Shown one piece after another: positions 14,925 through 22,922 of a stretch of 64,000 nucleotides of DNA. Each line of letters begins with the position of its first letter. Position 1 is the stretch's first letter. Origin of the DNA: Erwinia sorbitola (GTDB taxonomy: Bacteria; Pseudomonadota; Gammaproteobacteria; Enterobacterales; Enterobacteriaceae); the NCBI RefSeq assembly GCF_009738185.1, contig NZ_CP046509.1:1863501-1927500 (forward strand), in the 5' to 3' direction. Position numbers and translations under genes: made by a program. The notes below the pieces were generated by a model. It was not told where the DNA came from and searched no databases. It worked only from the letters and a program-made list of their open reading frames with translations.

Positions 14925-15353
14925 TCAGGTAATCCTGATGGCAACCGAGACTTCACGACCCAGCAGATACAATGCCTGCTCTAAGGCCTCGACTTTAGAA
15001 GCATGCTCAACATCTAACAGTCGGTCAATCTGCGGGCCTTTCATATTGAGCTTGCGTGCCAGATCCGCTTTACGCGTTCCGCTCTGAATCATGGCATTGT
15101 GCAGCGCTGCTTTCAGGCAGGTGAGTACAGGGAGATGGATCAAAATATCATCCTCTTCTGCCTGAGAAGGGGCGGGTATAGGCTGGCGTGAACTGATGCT
15201 TTCGCCGATAGCTGCCGTTAAACCGTCAAGAGCTTCCAGCTCAATATCTTCCTCTGCAAACGCCACAGAAGAGAGGGTGTCGAAATCAGGAAAACTGATC
15301 TCATAGGATTGAGTCTCTTCGTCATACGAAACTGACGCCGGATATTTAAACAT
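14925..15353 (-). CDS. HicB-family antitoxin, solitary
   Basis: A 142-residue HicB protein. The N-terminal partial RNase H-like fold reads YPASVSYDEETQSYEISFPD, then ALDGLTAAIGESISSRQPIP. The C-terminal helix-turn-helix (GTRKADLARKLNMKGPQIDR) would bind its own promoter. HicB normally neutralises HicA, a small double-stranded-RNA-binding mRNA interferase encoded next to it. Neither flank holds a 55-65 residue HicA-like frame, so this is an orphan: either a decayed TA locus, an anti-addiction antitoxin, or a repurposed regulator. The start ATG is the only sensible one. Palindromes in its promoter suggest autoregulation. Confidence 0.88.
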   Translation of the reverse strand: MFKYPASVSYDEETQSYEISFPDFDTLSSVAFAEEDIELEALDGLTAAIGESISSRQPIPAPSQAEEDDILIHLPVLTCLKAALHNAMIQSGTRKADLARKLNMKGPQIDRLLDVEHASKVEALEQALYLLGREVSVAIRIT

Positions 15354-15389
15354 GCCGTACCTCTCGCTCAGGCCTTAAAGCCTTCAGAT

Positions 15390-15431
15390 ATCATGGCGGC
15401 ATGATAACAGATTTGTTGTAAAATATAACAA
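15390..15431 (-). promoter_or_regulatory. hicB promoter with two palindromes
   Basis: Perfect ATCATG-GCGG-CATGAT (15390-15405) overlaps TTATCA, a plausible -10 on the minus strand. TTGTT-9-AACAA (15413-15431) covers the -35 side. This is the arrangement expected for HicB autorepression. Confidence 0.5.
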
Positions 15432-15464
15432 AAGTGTTAGTCCTGTTTTCCGTGGGAGCCATCA

Positions 15465-15668
15465 CTAACGATGTTCCGGCACACTCAGAGTAGATTTCTC
15501 ACAGTCAGCCTGCAGTCGTGCCTGCACATCCGGAGGCACCGGCGCGGTCTTCATGCTGCGCCAGGAAAGGCACTCGCGGGTCTCACGGCGCTCCGCTACC
15601 GGCCCGCGCTGCGAGCAGGCGGTTGATACCGTAACAATGGAAATCAGCAACACAGCGCTGTAGTTCAT
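15465..15668 (-). CDS. Small putative lipoprotein (67 aa)
   Basis: Hypothetical protein with an N-terminal signal (MNYSAVLLISIVTV) ending in a lipobox-like STAC, so probably a lipoprotein anchored in the envelope. The mature part of about 50 residues has a second and third cysteine and no recognised domain. A purine-rich stretch (GAGAAGAAG) precedes the ATG. It runs in the same direction as hicB but about 110 bp upstream of it, with hicB's own promoter between them. No function is proposed. Confidence 0.6.
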   Translation of the reverse strand: MNYSAVLLISIVTVSTACSQRGPVAERRETRECLSWRSMKTAPVPPDVQARLQADCEKSTLSVPEHR

Positions 15669-16017
15669 CTTCTTCTCCGTTTCATCACCAGGATAGATCT
15701 TGTATCACTGTGGCCGGGCATTGTCCTGCCTTATGCGGCGATTCTGTAAGTTGATATTTATTCTTTAGCGGTAGCCATTTTACTCCAGATAATAGACTAT
15801 CTGGTGGCGGTTTTTTTTGGCTATTCTGTGCGGATCCCCTCTGATAATTAGCTTAAATATAACTTGTTTAGAGTTGATTAACGCTAACTTCTATAAAGAT
15901 TAAACGACATGCATAAAAAAGTAATACAAGGTAATTTTAGTCAAAAACCGGCGGTCATGTGAATGAGGGGGGCTGATAAACTCAGGCCACCTCGTCAAGC
16001 CAAAATAAGGACTTTGT
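15669..16017. other. Intergenic region with one terminator-like hairpin
   Basis: About 350 bp. The hairpin CCAGATA-ATAGAC-TATCTGG (15785-15804), followed within 10 bp by eight Ts, would terminate a rightward transcript, though no gene precedes it on that strand. The AT-rich right half is the probable promoter region of the aminotransferase, whose Shine-Dalgarno (AAGGAC) lies at the edge. Confidence 0.5.
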
Positions 16018-17397
16018 ATGACTCCGTATGAAGAACAACTGCTAGCAGATGAAGCTAAATATTGTTCACATGGTGATACCGTGCATTATGTCAGTACGCC
16101 AAAAATTTTTGATAGCTGTAGGGGTAGTTACCTTTTCGATGCGGAAGGAACGCCTTATCTGGATCTTCAGATGTGGTATTCCGCAGTTAATTTTGGCTAT
16201 GCCAACCCGCGGCTGGATAATGTTCTCAAACGCCAGATTGATGTGCTGCCGCAGATTGCCAGCCAGTATCTGCACCCAACCAAAATTGAATTAAGTAAAG
16301 CTATTGCTCAGGATATGGAACGTAAGTTTGGTCTGCCGGGGCGTGTTCACTATAACGTAGGCGGCTCACAGTCTATTGATGACTCCCTGAAGTTGGTGCG
16401 TAACTACTGTAACGGTAAAAGCCTGATGTTTGCCTTCGAAGGTGGCTACCATGGGCGCAGCCTGGGAGCATCTTCGATTACCTCCAGCTACCGTTACCGG
16501 CGTCGTTTTGGTCATTTTGGCGAACGTGCTCAGTTTATTCCGTTCCCTTATCCGTTCCGGCGTCAAAAAGGGATGACAGCGGAAGAGTATGCAGAAAAAC
16601 TTATTGCCGACTTTGCACGCCTGTTTGCCAACGAGTATCACGGAGTATGGGATCCTAAAGCCGGGCAGTCCGAATATGCTGCATTCTATATTGAACCCGT
16701 TCAGGGAACCGGCGGCTATGTTATTCCGCCGCGTAACTACTATAAAGGCCTGAAAAAAGTACTCGACGAGCACGGCATTCTGCTGGTGGTTGATGAGATC
16801 CAGATGGGTTTCTATCGTACCGGCAAGCTCTGGTCGGTTGAGCACTTTGGTATCACACCGGACGTGCTGGTATTTGGTAAGGCATTAACCAACGGCCTGA
16901 ATCCGCTGGCTGGTATCTGGGCGCGTGAAGAGATGATTAATCCAGTGACCTTCCCGGTAGGATCAACTCATTCAACCTTTGCCTCTAACCCATTGGGAAC
17001 CTCAGTCGGGCTGGAAGTGATGCATATGCTGGCGGAAAAAGATTATGAGAAACAGGTTATGGAAAGCGGAGCCTGTTTCCTGGAAGGGCTGAAGTCGTTG
17101 CAGCTGCGCCACCCGGAAATTGGCGATGTGGATGGCCTGGGCCTGGCGCTGCGCGCCGAACTCTGTACTGCCGATGGCTTTACACCCAATAAGCCGCTGC
17201 TGGATAAAATGGTGGATATTGGATTATCCGGTACTCTGGACTATCACGGGCAGAAAACCGGGCTGGTGCTGGATGTGGGCGGATACTACAAAAATGTGAT
17301 TACGTTTGCGCCGTCACTGGAAATCAGCCGTGCCGAAATCCATCAGGCGATTGAGCTGCTGGATCAGCTGATCGTACGCGCTAAAAAAGAGATGTGA
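16018..17397 (+). CDS. Class III PLP-dependent aminotransferase, substrate unknown
   Basis: A 459-residue enzyme of the ornithine/acetylornithine/GABA aminotransferase class. The Schiff-base lysine is K288 in VFGKALTNGLNPLAG; the conserved VVDEIQMGFYRTGKLW motif binds the pyridine ring, and the phosphate loop reads GGSQSIDD, where most relatives have G(T/S)EA. It is longer than biosynthetic ArgD and lacks its motifs, so another amino donor or acceptor is likely. It faces a set of two small EamA-like transporters and an MtnX-like phosphatase across a shared terminator. The set could make or export a small amino compound (inference). The start ATG follows AAGGACTTTGT. Confidence 0.85.
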   Translation: MTPYEEQLLADEAKYCSHGDTVHYVSTPKIFDSCRGSYLFDAEGTPYLDLQMWYSAVNFGYANPRLDNVLKRQIDVLPQIASQYLHPTKIELSKAIAQDMERKFGLPGRVHYNVGGSQSIDDSLKLVRNYCNGKSLMFAFEGGYHGRSLGASSITSSYRYRRRFGHFGERAQFIPFPYPFRRQKGMTAEEYAEKLIADFARLFANEYHGVWDPKAGQSEYAAFYIEPVQGTGGYVIPPRNYYKGLKKVLDEHGILLVVDEIQMGFYRTGKLWSVEHFGITPDVLVFGKALTNGLNPLAGIWAREEMINPVTFPVGSTHSTFASNPLGTSVGLEVMHMLAEKDYEKQVMESGACFLEGLKSLQLRHPEIGDVDGLGLALRAELCTADGFTPNKPLLDKMVDIGLSGTLDYHGQKTGLVLDVGGYYKNVITFAPSLEISRAEIHQAIELLDQLIVRAKKEM

Positions 17398-17426
17398 TTA
17401 CCATACTCTGTGTTGTTCAGTCAGCT

Positions 17427-17455
17427 AACGCCCCGTATTTACGGGGCGTTTTTTT
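17427..17455. terminator. Bidirectional terminator between aminotransferase and transporter genes
   Basis: A 10-bp stem AACGCCCCGT / ACGGGGCGTT with loop ATTT and a T tract on the plus side; the convergent genes end on either side. Confidence 0.85.
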
Positions 17456-17464
17456 GGCGCTGTT

Positions 17465-17848
17465 TTAGTGTGACAGGTGAGTTCCCGCATCTTTTGCCAG
17501 GCACAGAATACCCAGCAGGATCAGTATGCCGCCGATAATTTTTACCAGAGTAAGCTCATCGTTAAACAGCCAAATGGATACCAGCGTCACGGAGACAACA
17601 TCAAGATGCGAAGCGGCAAAAGCGGGGCCAACCGGTGCGTGCCTGAGCAGTGTCATCCAGGTATAAAAAGCGCCCATATAACCGGCAAAGGCAATATATA
17701 CCCAGGGATGGGTAAAGATCCGCCCCAGCCATGCGGCATCCAGCGTTAGTGGGGAGGCGTGGATCGCCGTGTATTTAAAACTGACCTGTGCCAGCGTATC
17801 AAATAGCATCAGGGCAATAAATCCCAGCAGATAAAAGCGTTTCATCAT
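17465..17848 (-). CDS. EamA/SMR-like small transporter subunit, second of a pair
   Basis: A 128-residue protein with four predicted membrane helices, resembling the ArnE/ArnF and paired small-multidrug-resistance type: KRFYLLGFIALMLFDTLAQV, then FKYTAIHA in helix 1, then LLRHAPVGPAFAASHLDVV and the final IIGGILILLGILCL. The start overlaps the stop of the upstream gene (ATGA), so the two are translationally coupled and probably form a heterodimeric exporter or flippase in the inner membrane. Longer in-frame extensions overlap the upstream gene fully and were rejected. Substrate unknown. Confidence 0.8.
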   Translation of the reverse strand: MMKRFYLLGFIALMLFDTLAQVSFKYTAIHASPLTLDAAWLGRIFTHPWVYIAFAGYMGAFYTWMTLLRHAPVGPAFAASHLDVVSVTLVSIWLFNDELTLVKIIGGILILLGILCLAKDAGTHLSH

Positions 17849-18201
17849 TCCATTCCTACAGCCACCACACCCAGCGCGATCAGCAGGATGCCAATGATGC
17901 GCCATTTGCTTAAGCGCTCCTTAAACCACAGCCTCCCGGCAATCATAATCACGACGACACTGATGGCACCCAGCATCACTCCGACGGAAAGCGGCACCAG
18001 CGACAGAAAGGCCAGCCAGAGGACAAATTGCAGCACATAGCAGCCCACTCCCAGCCAGATCCAGCCATGACAGAGCATATAGCGCCACCAGGTGAGACTA
18101 CTGGATTGCCCGCTGTGGCGCGTGGCGGCCTTAAAAGAGAGCTGGCCGCAGGTATCGACCAGGACGTTTAACAGCCATAAAATCAGGGTGAGTTGACTCA
18201 T
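17845..18201 (-). CDS. EamA/SMR-like small transporter subunit, first of a pair
   Basis: A 118-residue protein with four membrane helices. The first carries LILWLLNVLVDTCGQLSFKA, the classic D-x-x-x-Q-x-x-F-K motif of the ArnE/YddG-like half-size carriers. The last two helices contain LVPLSVGVMLGAISVVVI and KWRIIGILLIALGVVAVG. It overlaps the next gene by 4 bp and follows the phosphatase by 60 bp, so the three probably form one operon read leftward. Confidence 0.8.
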   Translation of the reverse strand: MSQLTLILWLLNVLVDTCGQLSFKAATRHSGQSSSLTWWRYMLCHGWIWLGVGCYVLQFVLWLAFLSLVPLSVGVMLGAISVVVIMIAGRLWFKERLSKWRIIGILLIALGVVAVGME

Positions 18202-18261
18202 ACCATCAATAAGTTTGCTACGCCGATCCTGTGGGTTGCAGGCGGCAGGAGATCATGGTTG

Positions 18262-18999
18262 TTAATCATGAGTCCTCCACGGCATCAGCGGATTAAAAGA
18301 AAAGGGGGGACACTTCCCGTCAGGTGAGTTCAGCAGCTGTTCCAGGGCAGGCACGGCATCGCTAAAGTCATTAAATGCCGTGTGTGCAATACCTTTACGG
18401 CGGCACTCACCGATTAAACTGCCCTTTGCCAGAACATGGTCGGCTTGTGCAGCAACGCAAAAATCGGAATGTCCGTCGCCCACCATCAGTACGCGGCCTT
18501 TAACCCTTTGAGCAATGGCACATTTACATACCCCGTTAGCGCAGCGGCAGTGGGGCGCACGCCAGGGAAATTGCAGCCCCCAGCTCCGTTCACCCTGCTG
18601 CTCGAGGTGGTTAGCGATGACCGTTAAATGCCCCAGACCATGGCGATCGAGGATGCGCTGAATAGCGTAATCCAGCCCGTCGCTGACAATCTTCAGGGGG
18701 ACATTCAGACGCCGGGCGAGGGCGACAAACTGTTTAAATGCAGGATCAATACTGATGCCGCTGAGACAATTATCCAGCGCTTCACGCGTCATATCGAGTA
18801 GCGCAATTTGCCCGGACATACACTCTCCGGAGCCTATCTCTCCCGCCAGCCACTGCTGTTCCAGCCTTTCCCAGCCGGGAAGAGCAAAGCGTGCGAGCAG
18901 GGTATCCGTAGTGTCTTCAGCGCTAATCGTTCCATCAAAATCACATAAGATCATCCAGGGAAAAGCATCATTAAATTCGAGGGGAGGCCTGGTTATCAT
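18262..18999 (-). CDS. MtnX-like HAD-IB phosphatase
   Basis: A 245-residue haloacid-dehalogenase phosphatase. Motif I is DFDGT with D20 and D22, motif II lies in KIVSDGLDYAI, and motif IV is VGDGHSDFCVA. The MtnX-like subgroup includes a cysteine cluster that is also seen here (HCRCANGVCKCAI), possibly a metal site. MtnX acts in methionine salvage in Bacillus, but no other mtn gene is nearby, so a different phosphoester substrate is likely. It is the first gene of a leftward operon with two small transporters. Confidence 0.83.
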   Translation of the reverse strand: MITRPPLEFNDAFPWMILCDFDGTISAEDTTDTLLARFALPGWERLEQQWLAGEIGSGECMSGQIALLDMTREALDNCLSGISIDPAFKQFVALARRLNVPLKIVSDGLDYAIQRILDRHGLGHLTVIANHLEQQGERSWGLQFPWRAPHCRCANGVCKCAIAQRVKGRVLMVGDGHSDFCVAAQADHVLAKGSLIGECRRKGIAHTAFNDFSDAVPALEQLLNSPDGKCPPFSFNPLMPWRTHD

Positions 19000-19252
19000 G
19001 CATATACCTGTTTGTATGGGTTGCTATGCAGGTTAATAACATTTTTTCTGCTTTAAGAGTTGTTCATTGATGGGGTACACCCGGCGGTAGCATTTATCGT
19101 TAGAAAACGTGAGTTTACGTGCAGGCTTCATGATTTTTACAGCATAGCGTAACCCTGGCCGTCTTACCGCTAAGTGCTAAATATAGAGTGACTTCAAACT
19201 CTTCCCGGAATCATCTGACAAGATGCTTGATTGATTACCGCGAATGGTAATA

Positions 19253-19268
19253 CTGTATATAAATACAG
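19253..19268 (+). promoter_or_regulatory. LexA box of umuDC
   Basis: CTGTATATAAATACAG matches the CTG-N10-CAG SOS operator with the alternating TA core. It lies 19 bp before the umuD start codon, overlapping the promoter. Confidence 0.92.
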
Positions 19269-19287
19269 TGTCATTGAGATTTATATT

Positions 19288-19707
19288 ATGCAGTTCATTC
19301 ACCCGGCCAACAGTTATCACACCATGCAGCTGCCGCTGTTCCTTGAGCGCGTACCCTGCGGCTTTCCCAGCCCGGCTCAGGACTATGTTGAAGATCGGCT
19401 TGACCTCAATAAGTTTGCGATTAAACATCCCAGCGCCACCTACTTTATCAAGGTCAGCGGTGACTCAATGCGCGGCGCAGGAATAGGCGATGGGGATCTG
19501 CTGATTGTGGATCGTTCTCTGAGCGCCGTGCATGGCGATATTGTGGTCGCCGCCGTAGCCGGCGAGTTCACGGTAAAAGAGCTGCGCACCCGGCCCTCTC
19601 TGCAACTGGTTCCCCATAACAGCCAGTATTCTGCGATCTCCTTTCTGAGTGAGGAAGAGCTGGAGATCTTCGGCGTGGTGACCTTTACCCTTAAAGCGCA
19701 TAAATAA
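19288..19707 (+). CDS. umuD: UmuD, SOS mutagenesis protease-like subunit of Pol V
   Basis: A 139-residue S24-family protein. RecA filaments induce self-cleavage at C24-G25 (RVPCGFPSP), giving UmuD', which joins UmuC as DNA polymerase V. The catalytic serine S60 (SGDSM) and lysine K97 (EFTVKEL) are present, so it should be cleavable. The ATG giving MQFIHPANSY is chosen over an upstream start that would include the LexA box. It lies 2 bp upstream of umuC. Confidence 0.95.
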   Translation: MQFIHPANSYHTMQLPLFLERVPCGFPSPAQDYVEDRLDLNKFAIKHPSATYFIKVSGDSMRGAGIGDGDLLIVDRSLSAVHGDIVVAAVAGEFTVKELRTRPSLQLVPHNSQYSAISFLSEEELEIFGVVTFTLKAHK

Positions 19708-19709
19708 CG

Positions 19710-20972
19710 ATGTTTGCGCTGGTAGATGTCAACAGCTTCTACACGTCCTGTGAAACGGTTTTTCGCCCGGATCTGGCGGGAAAACCCGTGGTGGTGGTAT
19801 CGAACAACGATGGCTGTGTGATTTCCCGATCCGCTGAAGCCAAAGCGCTGGGGATAAAAATGGGCGCACCCTATTTCAAGCTGAAACAGGAGCTGTACCG
19901 TCAGCATGTGCATGTTTTCAGCTCTAACTATGCGCTTTATGCTGACCTCAGCCACCGGGTAATGACGTTACTGACGGAGATGGCGCCAGGCGTAGAAATT
20001 TACTCCATTGATGAAGCCTTTATTAACGTTACCGGGGTAGAGAACTGTATGGCGCTGGATGCTTTTGGTCACCAGATGCGCCATCGCATTCTGAGAGATA
20101 CGGGCCTGACGGTGGGCGTGGGGATTGGCCCAACGAAGACGCTGGCAAAACTCGCCAACTATGCCGCTAAAAAATGGCATAAAACCGGCGGCGTGGTGGA
20201 TCTGTCGAATATCGATCGCCAGCGCAGATTGCTGGCACTGGTACCGGTAGAAGAGGTGTGGGGAGTGGGGCGCAGAATTGCTAAAAAACTCAATCTGATG
20301 GGTATTGAGAATGCGTTACAGCTGGCGGAGTCCTCTCTCTGGGTTCTTCGCAAACATTTTAATGTGGTACTGGAGAGAACCGCCCGCGAGCTGCGCGGCG
20401 AATCCTGTCTTGGCATGGAAGAGTTTGCGCCCACTAAGCAGCAGATTATCTGTAGCCGCTCGTTTGGACATCGGATTACGGCTTATGAAGAGATGCATCA
20501 GGCCATCTGCGCCTATGCCGAGCGTGCTGCGGAAAAACTGCGTCAGGAAAAACAATTTTGCCGCTTTATCAGCGTTTTTCTGCGCACCAGCCCCCATGCG
20601 GAAGGGGAAATCTTCTATGGTAATCAGGCTTCGGGTACGCTGCTGACTCCCTCTAATGATACGCGGGACATTATCCGCGTGGCATCGGAGTCGCTCGACC
20701 GTATCTGGGTTGAGGGGCATCGTTATATGAAAGCCGGAGTGATGCTGGGGGACTTCTTCAGCCGCGGCGTGGCCCAGCTAAACCTGTTTGATGAACATCA
20801 GCCGAAGGCCAACAGTGAGGCGCTGATGGGCGTGCTTGATGCTCTGAACCAGTCTGGCAAGGGTAAAGTCTGGTTTGCCGGGCAGGGAATAGATAAAAGC
20901 TGGGCGATGAAGCGGGAGATGCTGTCGCCCGCTTACACTACGCGCTATGCAGATTTTCCGGTGGCGAAATAA
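19710..20972 (+). CDS. umuC: UmuC, catalytic subunit of DNA polymerase V
   Basis: Y-family translesion polymerase of 420 residues. Metal ligands D6, D101 and E102 are in ALVDVNSFY and SIDEAF. The helix-hairpin-helix region is around VPVEEVWGVGRRIAKKLN, and QLNLFD near residue 357 is the beta-clamp binding motif. Full length and intact, so the SOS mutagenesis pathway should be functional. It is cotranscribed with umuD and convergent with a tiny membrane-protein gene starting 8 bp beyond its stop. Confidence 0.96.
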   Translation: MFALVDVNSFYTSCETVFRPDLAGKPVVVVSNNDGCVISRSAEAKALGIKMGAPYFKLKQELYRQHVHVFSSNYALYADLSHRVMTLLTEMAPGVEIYSIDEAFINVTGVENCMALDAFGHQMRHRILRDTGLTVGVGIGPTKTLAKLANYAAKKWHKTGGVVDLSNIDRQRRLLALVPVEEVWGVGRRIAKKLNLMGIENALQLAESSLWVLRKHFNVVLERTARELRGESCLGMEEFAPTKQQIICSRSFGHRITAYEEMHQAICAYAERAAEKLRQEKQFCRFISVFLRTSPHAEGEIFYGNQASGTLLTPSNDTRDIIRVASESLDRIWVEGHRYMKAGVMLGDFFSRGVAQLNLFDEHQPKANSEALMGVLDALNQSGKGKVWFAGQGIDKSWAMKREMLSPAYTTRYADFPVAK

Positions 20973-20979
20973 AACCAGG

Positions 20980-21126
20980 CTAATGCTCGCTTTTGAGATG
21001 CATCCTTTCTCCGAGCAGATGCCATAACGCCAGCAAAATGCCCGGCAGGCAGACGCCGATAATCACTAAAAACCCCATCAATGGCCCACCAATCAGCAGC
21101 AGAGAAAAGAGTAAAGCGGCGTTCAT
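20980..21126 (-). CDS. Small hydrophobic membrane protein (48 aa)
   Basis: Encodes MNAALLFSLLLIGGPLMGFL followed by VIIGVCLPGILLALWHLLGE and RMHLKSEH. It has one long or two short hydrophobic helices and a basic tail, as in enterobacterial small inner-membrane proteins. AAGGATCCCT before the ATG is an excellent ribosome binding site, and the frame fits exactly between two other features. No family was recognised. It is too short for routine gene calling and overlaps a longer, non-protein-like frame on the same strand. Confidence 0.6.
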   Translation of the reverse strand: MNAALLFSLLLIGGPLMGFLVIIGVCLPGILLALWHLLGERMHLKSEH

Positions 21127-21392
21127 AGGGATCCTTCGTTATCTGGTTTTTCCTGGTAATTAATGCTGTTCCGTCCACGAAAGGCATGTTTTGATCGCGA
21201 TCATAATGTGAGATTTTGCCTGGCAATAATCTGACGCCGACCGGTACAGCCCTAAGGATAATCCTGGTGTGGTTAAGGGCGGGGATCCGGGATGATGCTA
21301 TTTTTTTAATAAACTAGCGGTACTGAAAAAATGCGTGAAATTTGTTTTCCCTGCTCACGCGTACGCAAAAACCCATGTAACTTAATACAAAG

Positions 21393-21452
21393 ACAGTTAT
21401 CCACATAAGCGTTGTAACTGTTTATCAACCCGGCATTTGCCGGGTTTTTTTT
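21393..21452 (+). terminator. Two hairpins ending in a strong terminator, possible end of a small RNA
   Basis: A stem ACAGTTA/TAACTGT (21393-21399 with 21415-21421) is followed by AACCCGGCA/TGCCGGGTT (21427-21446) and eight Ts. No protein gene on the plus strand precedes it within 400 bp, so it may end a small RNA transcribed from about 21250-21350 (inference), or insulate the holin genes. Confidence 0.6.
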
Positions 21453-21491
21453 ATCCCTGAATCGGTAAGAGGGCACAGTAAAGGGGGCAAC

Positions 21492-21872
21492 ATGGCAGGA
21501 ACTCTATTAGCAGTAAGTCTGGGGGCCGCAGTAACTTCGGGCGTTAGTCTGTTCAGTTTTATCGGTGCCACCGACTATGGTGTCCTGTTTGGCGCTTTTG
21601 CCGGTGCGGTGTTTTATGTCACTACCGCGGCAGATATTCAGGTCATTCGCCGCGCTGCATATTTTATGGTGTCGTGGATTGTCGGTATTTATGGTGCTGG
21701 CCTGGTTGGCGCGAAACTGGCGCTGATACTGGGTTATAGCGATAAACCGCTGGATGGTTTGGGTGCAGTGCTGCTGTCTGCACTGGCGATTAAAACGTTG
21801 ACGTTTTTCAGCCAGCAAGATCCGTCAAAATGGCTGGCTCGCTGGAGAGGAGGGCCTCATGGTAACAAGTGA
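21492..21872 (+). CDS. Putative phage holin-like membrane protein
   Basis: A 126-residue protein with about three hydrophobic helices (LLAVSLGAAVTSGVSLFSFI, then YGVLFGAFAGAVFYVTTAAD, then YFMVSWIVGIYGAGLVGAKL) and a basic tail WLARWRGGPHGNK. This matches the putative holin family often encoded immediately before a second small holin in enterobacterial prophages. It overlaps the next gene by 14 bp, as lysis genes often do. No endolysin or Rz follows in recognisable form, so the pair is a prophage leftover or has a host function. Confidence 0.68.
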   Translation: MAGTLLAVSLGAAVTSGVSLFSFIGATDYGVLFGAFAGAVFYVTTAADIQVIRRAAYFMVSWIVGIYGAGLVGAKLALILGYSDKPLDGLGAVLLSALAIKTLTFFSQQDPSKWLARWRGGPHGNK

Positions 21873-22146
21873 TCCTATGGTCATCACCAATGTGGTGGTG
21901 TGCTCGGCAATTGTGTTACGCCTGATGTTCTTTTATAAGGCAGGCTCCAGGCATCAGTCCTGGGCCGCATGGCTTGCCTATTTGATCATCCTGGCTTACG
22001 CCTCGGTGCCGTTCCGCTTTCTGTTTGATGTTTATGTCCATACACACTGGGCTGCGGTGACTATGAATCTGATTTTCTGTGCAGCGGTGTTTCGTGCGAA
22101 AGGCAATGTTGCGATGGTGTTTGAGGTGCTGCGTCCACGGCGTTGA
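21859..22146 (+). CDS. Phage holin family protein (3-TM type)
   Basis: A 95-residue membrane protein with three hydrophobic segments: VITNVVVCSAIVLRLMFFY, then SWAAWLAYLIILAYASVPF, then AAVTMNLIFCAAVFRA, ending in basic VLRPRR. This is the layout of the Phage_holin_3_7 family. GGAGGGCCTC inside the upstream gene serves as ribosome binding site. It is cotranscribed with the preceding holin-like gene. Confidence 0.7.
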   Translation: MVTSDPMVITNVVVCSAIVLRLMFFYKAGSRHQSWAAWLAYLIILAYASVPFRFLFDVYVHTHWAAVTMNLIFCAAVFRAKGNVAMVFEVLRPRR

Positions 22147-22595
22147 ATGGTTTGTATCGGGCGGGTATTCCTTATTTACATCGGCCCTGACCGAAACCGT
22201 AGATGAAACCAGATCGGGAGGGGCGTATGGTCTGTCAGTCGCAGTTTACCTGAAAAGGTAACAGCGGCGGTACAGAGGAACATGGAGCGGTGAGGATGGT
22301 GGCCGCTACCGTGTCAGCCCCTGCCAGCACTGTGCTGGTGGGCAATGACACACTCGATATCAACAGCATTAAACGCAAACTGTGGTACTTCAGCCAGCCA
22401 GAGGTAAAAGCACTAACCGCCCTTAATTGGGCGGTTTTGTATTTATCGCTATCAATTGTCCGAATCAGACTCTTTTCCCGATAACCCCGCATAAAACAGA
22501 TGATATATTCGCCTTTATTGCCGGTTTTTTGACACTTTCAGGCTGGCGATAATCTGAATTAAGGAGAAAAAATACCTTTTTTAGCCAATAAACGT
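22147..22595. other. Prophage-scar-like intergenic region with one terminator
   Basis: About 450 bp after the holin pair. The hairpin AACCGCCC-TTAATT-GGGCGGTT (22415-22438) ends the leftover operon. Short frames on both strands have no recognisable similarity. This is where an endolysin and spanin would be expected in an intact lysis cassette; neither is seen. Confidence 0.55.
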
Positions 22596-22653
22596 TTGAA
22601 AAGCAGGCAAGGTGCAATTTAAATCCGGCGCCGGGGTTGTGATGACGTCATCA
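22596..22653 (+). promoter_or_regulatory. Promoter and operator-like palindrome before the 66-aa gene
   Basis: TTGAAA (22596-22601), 17 bp, TTAAAT (22619-22624) form a plausible sigma-70 promoter. A perfect 14-bp palindrome TGATGACGTCATCA (22640-22653) lies about 10-20 bp after the expected start of transcription. Confidence 0.5.
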
Positions 22654-22695
22654 GGCTACGTAAAATAGATCCAAAAGGTAAATCAGGAGAAGATC

Positions 22696-22896
22696 GTGTC
22701 TGAGACTGTATCTGGCGAAAATCGATTTGAACGGCTTGAAGAAGCAAAAAATATTGCCCTCGGCTGGCGTATTGTGGGGCAGATGTCACCTCAGACTCTT
22801 GAAGAAGCCATTCAGATGCTGCGTGACAGTTCAAATTTCGCCGCAAAAGTGTGCGATTTGCTGTCAGAAGAGCTGGCGGCAAATACCCGGCGCTGA
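22696..22896 (+). CDS. Small acidic helical protein (66 aa), unknown
   Basis: Hypothetical soluble protein beginning MSETVSGENRFERLEEAKNI, with LGWRIVGQMSPQTLEEAIQM and VCDLLSEELAAN: two or three amphipathic helices. The GTG start is preceded by CAGGAGAAGATC, an excellent ribosome binding site, and by a good promoter and a palindrome, which supports a real gene. No family recognised. It lies between SOS- and phage-related genes. Confidence 0.6.
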   Translation: MSETVSGENRFERLEEAKNIALGWRIVGQMSPQTLEEAIQMLRDSSNFAAKVCDLLSEELAANTRR

Positions 22897-22922
22897 ACAC
22901 CACACGTTAAGGCAGTTTGTCT

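Noticed and set aside
20945..21226. A 93-codon minus-strand frame at the umuC end
   Set aside because: It overlaps umuC and the better-supported 48-residue frame, has no ribosome binding site and no hydrophobic or domain pattern.
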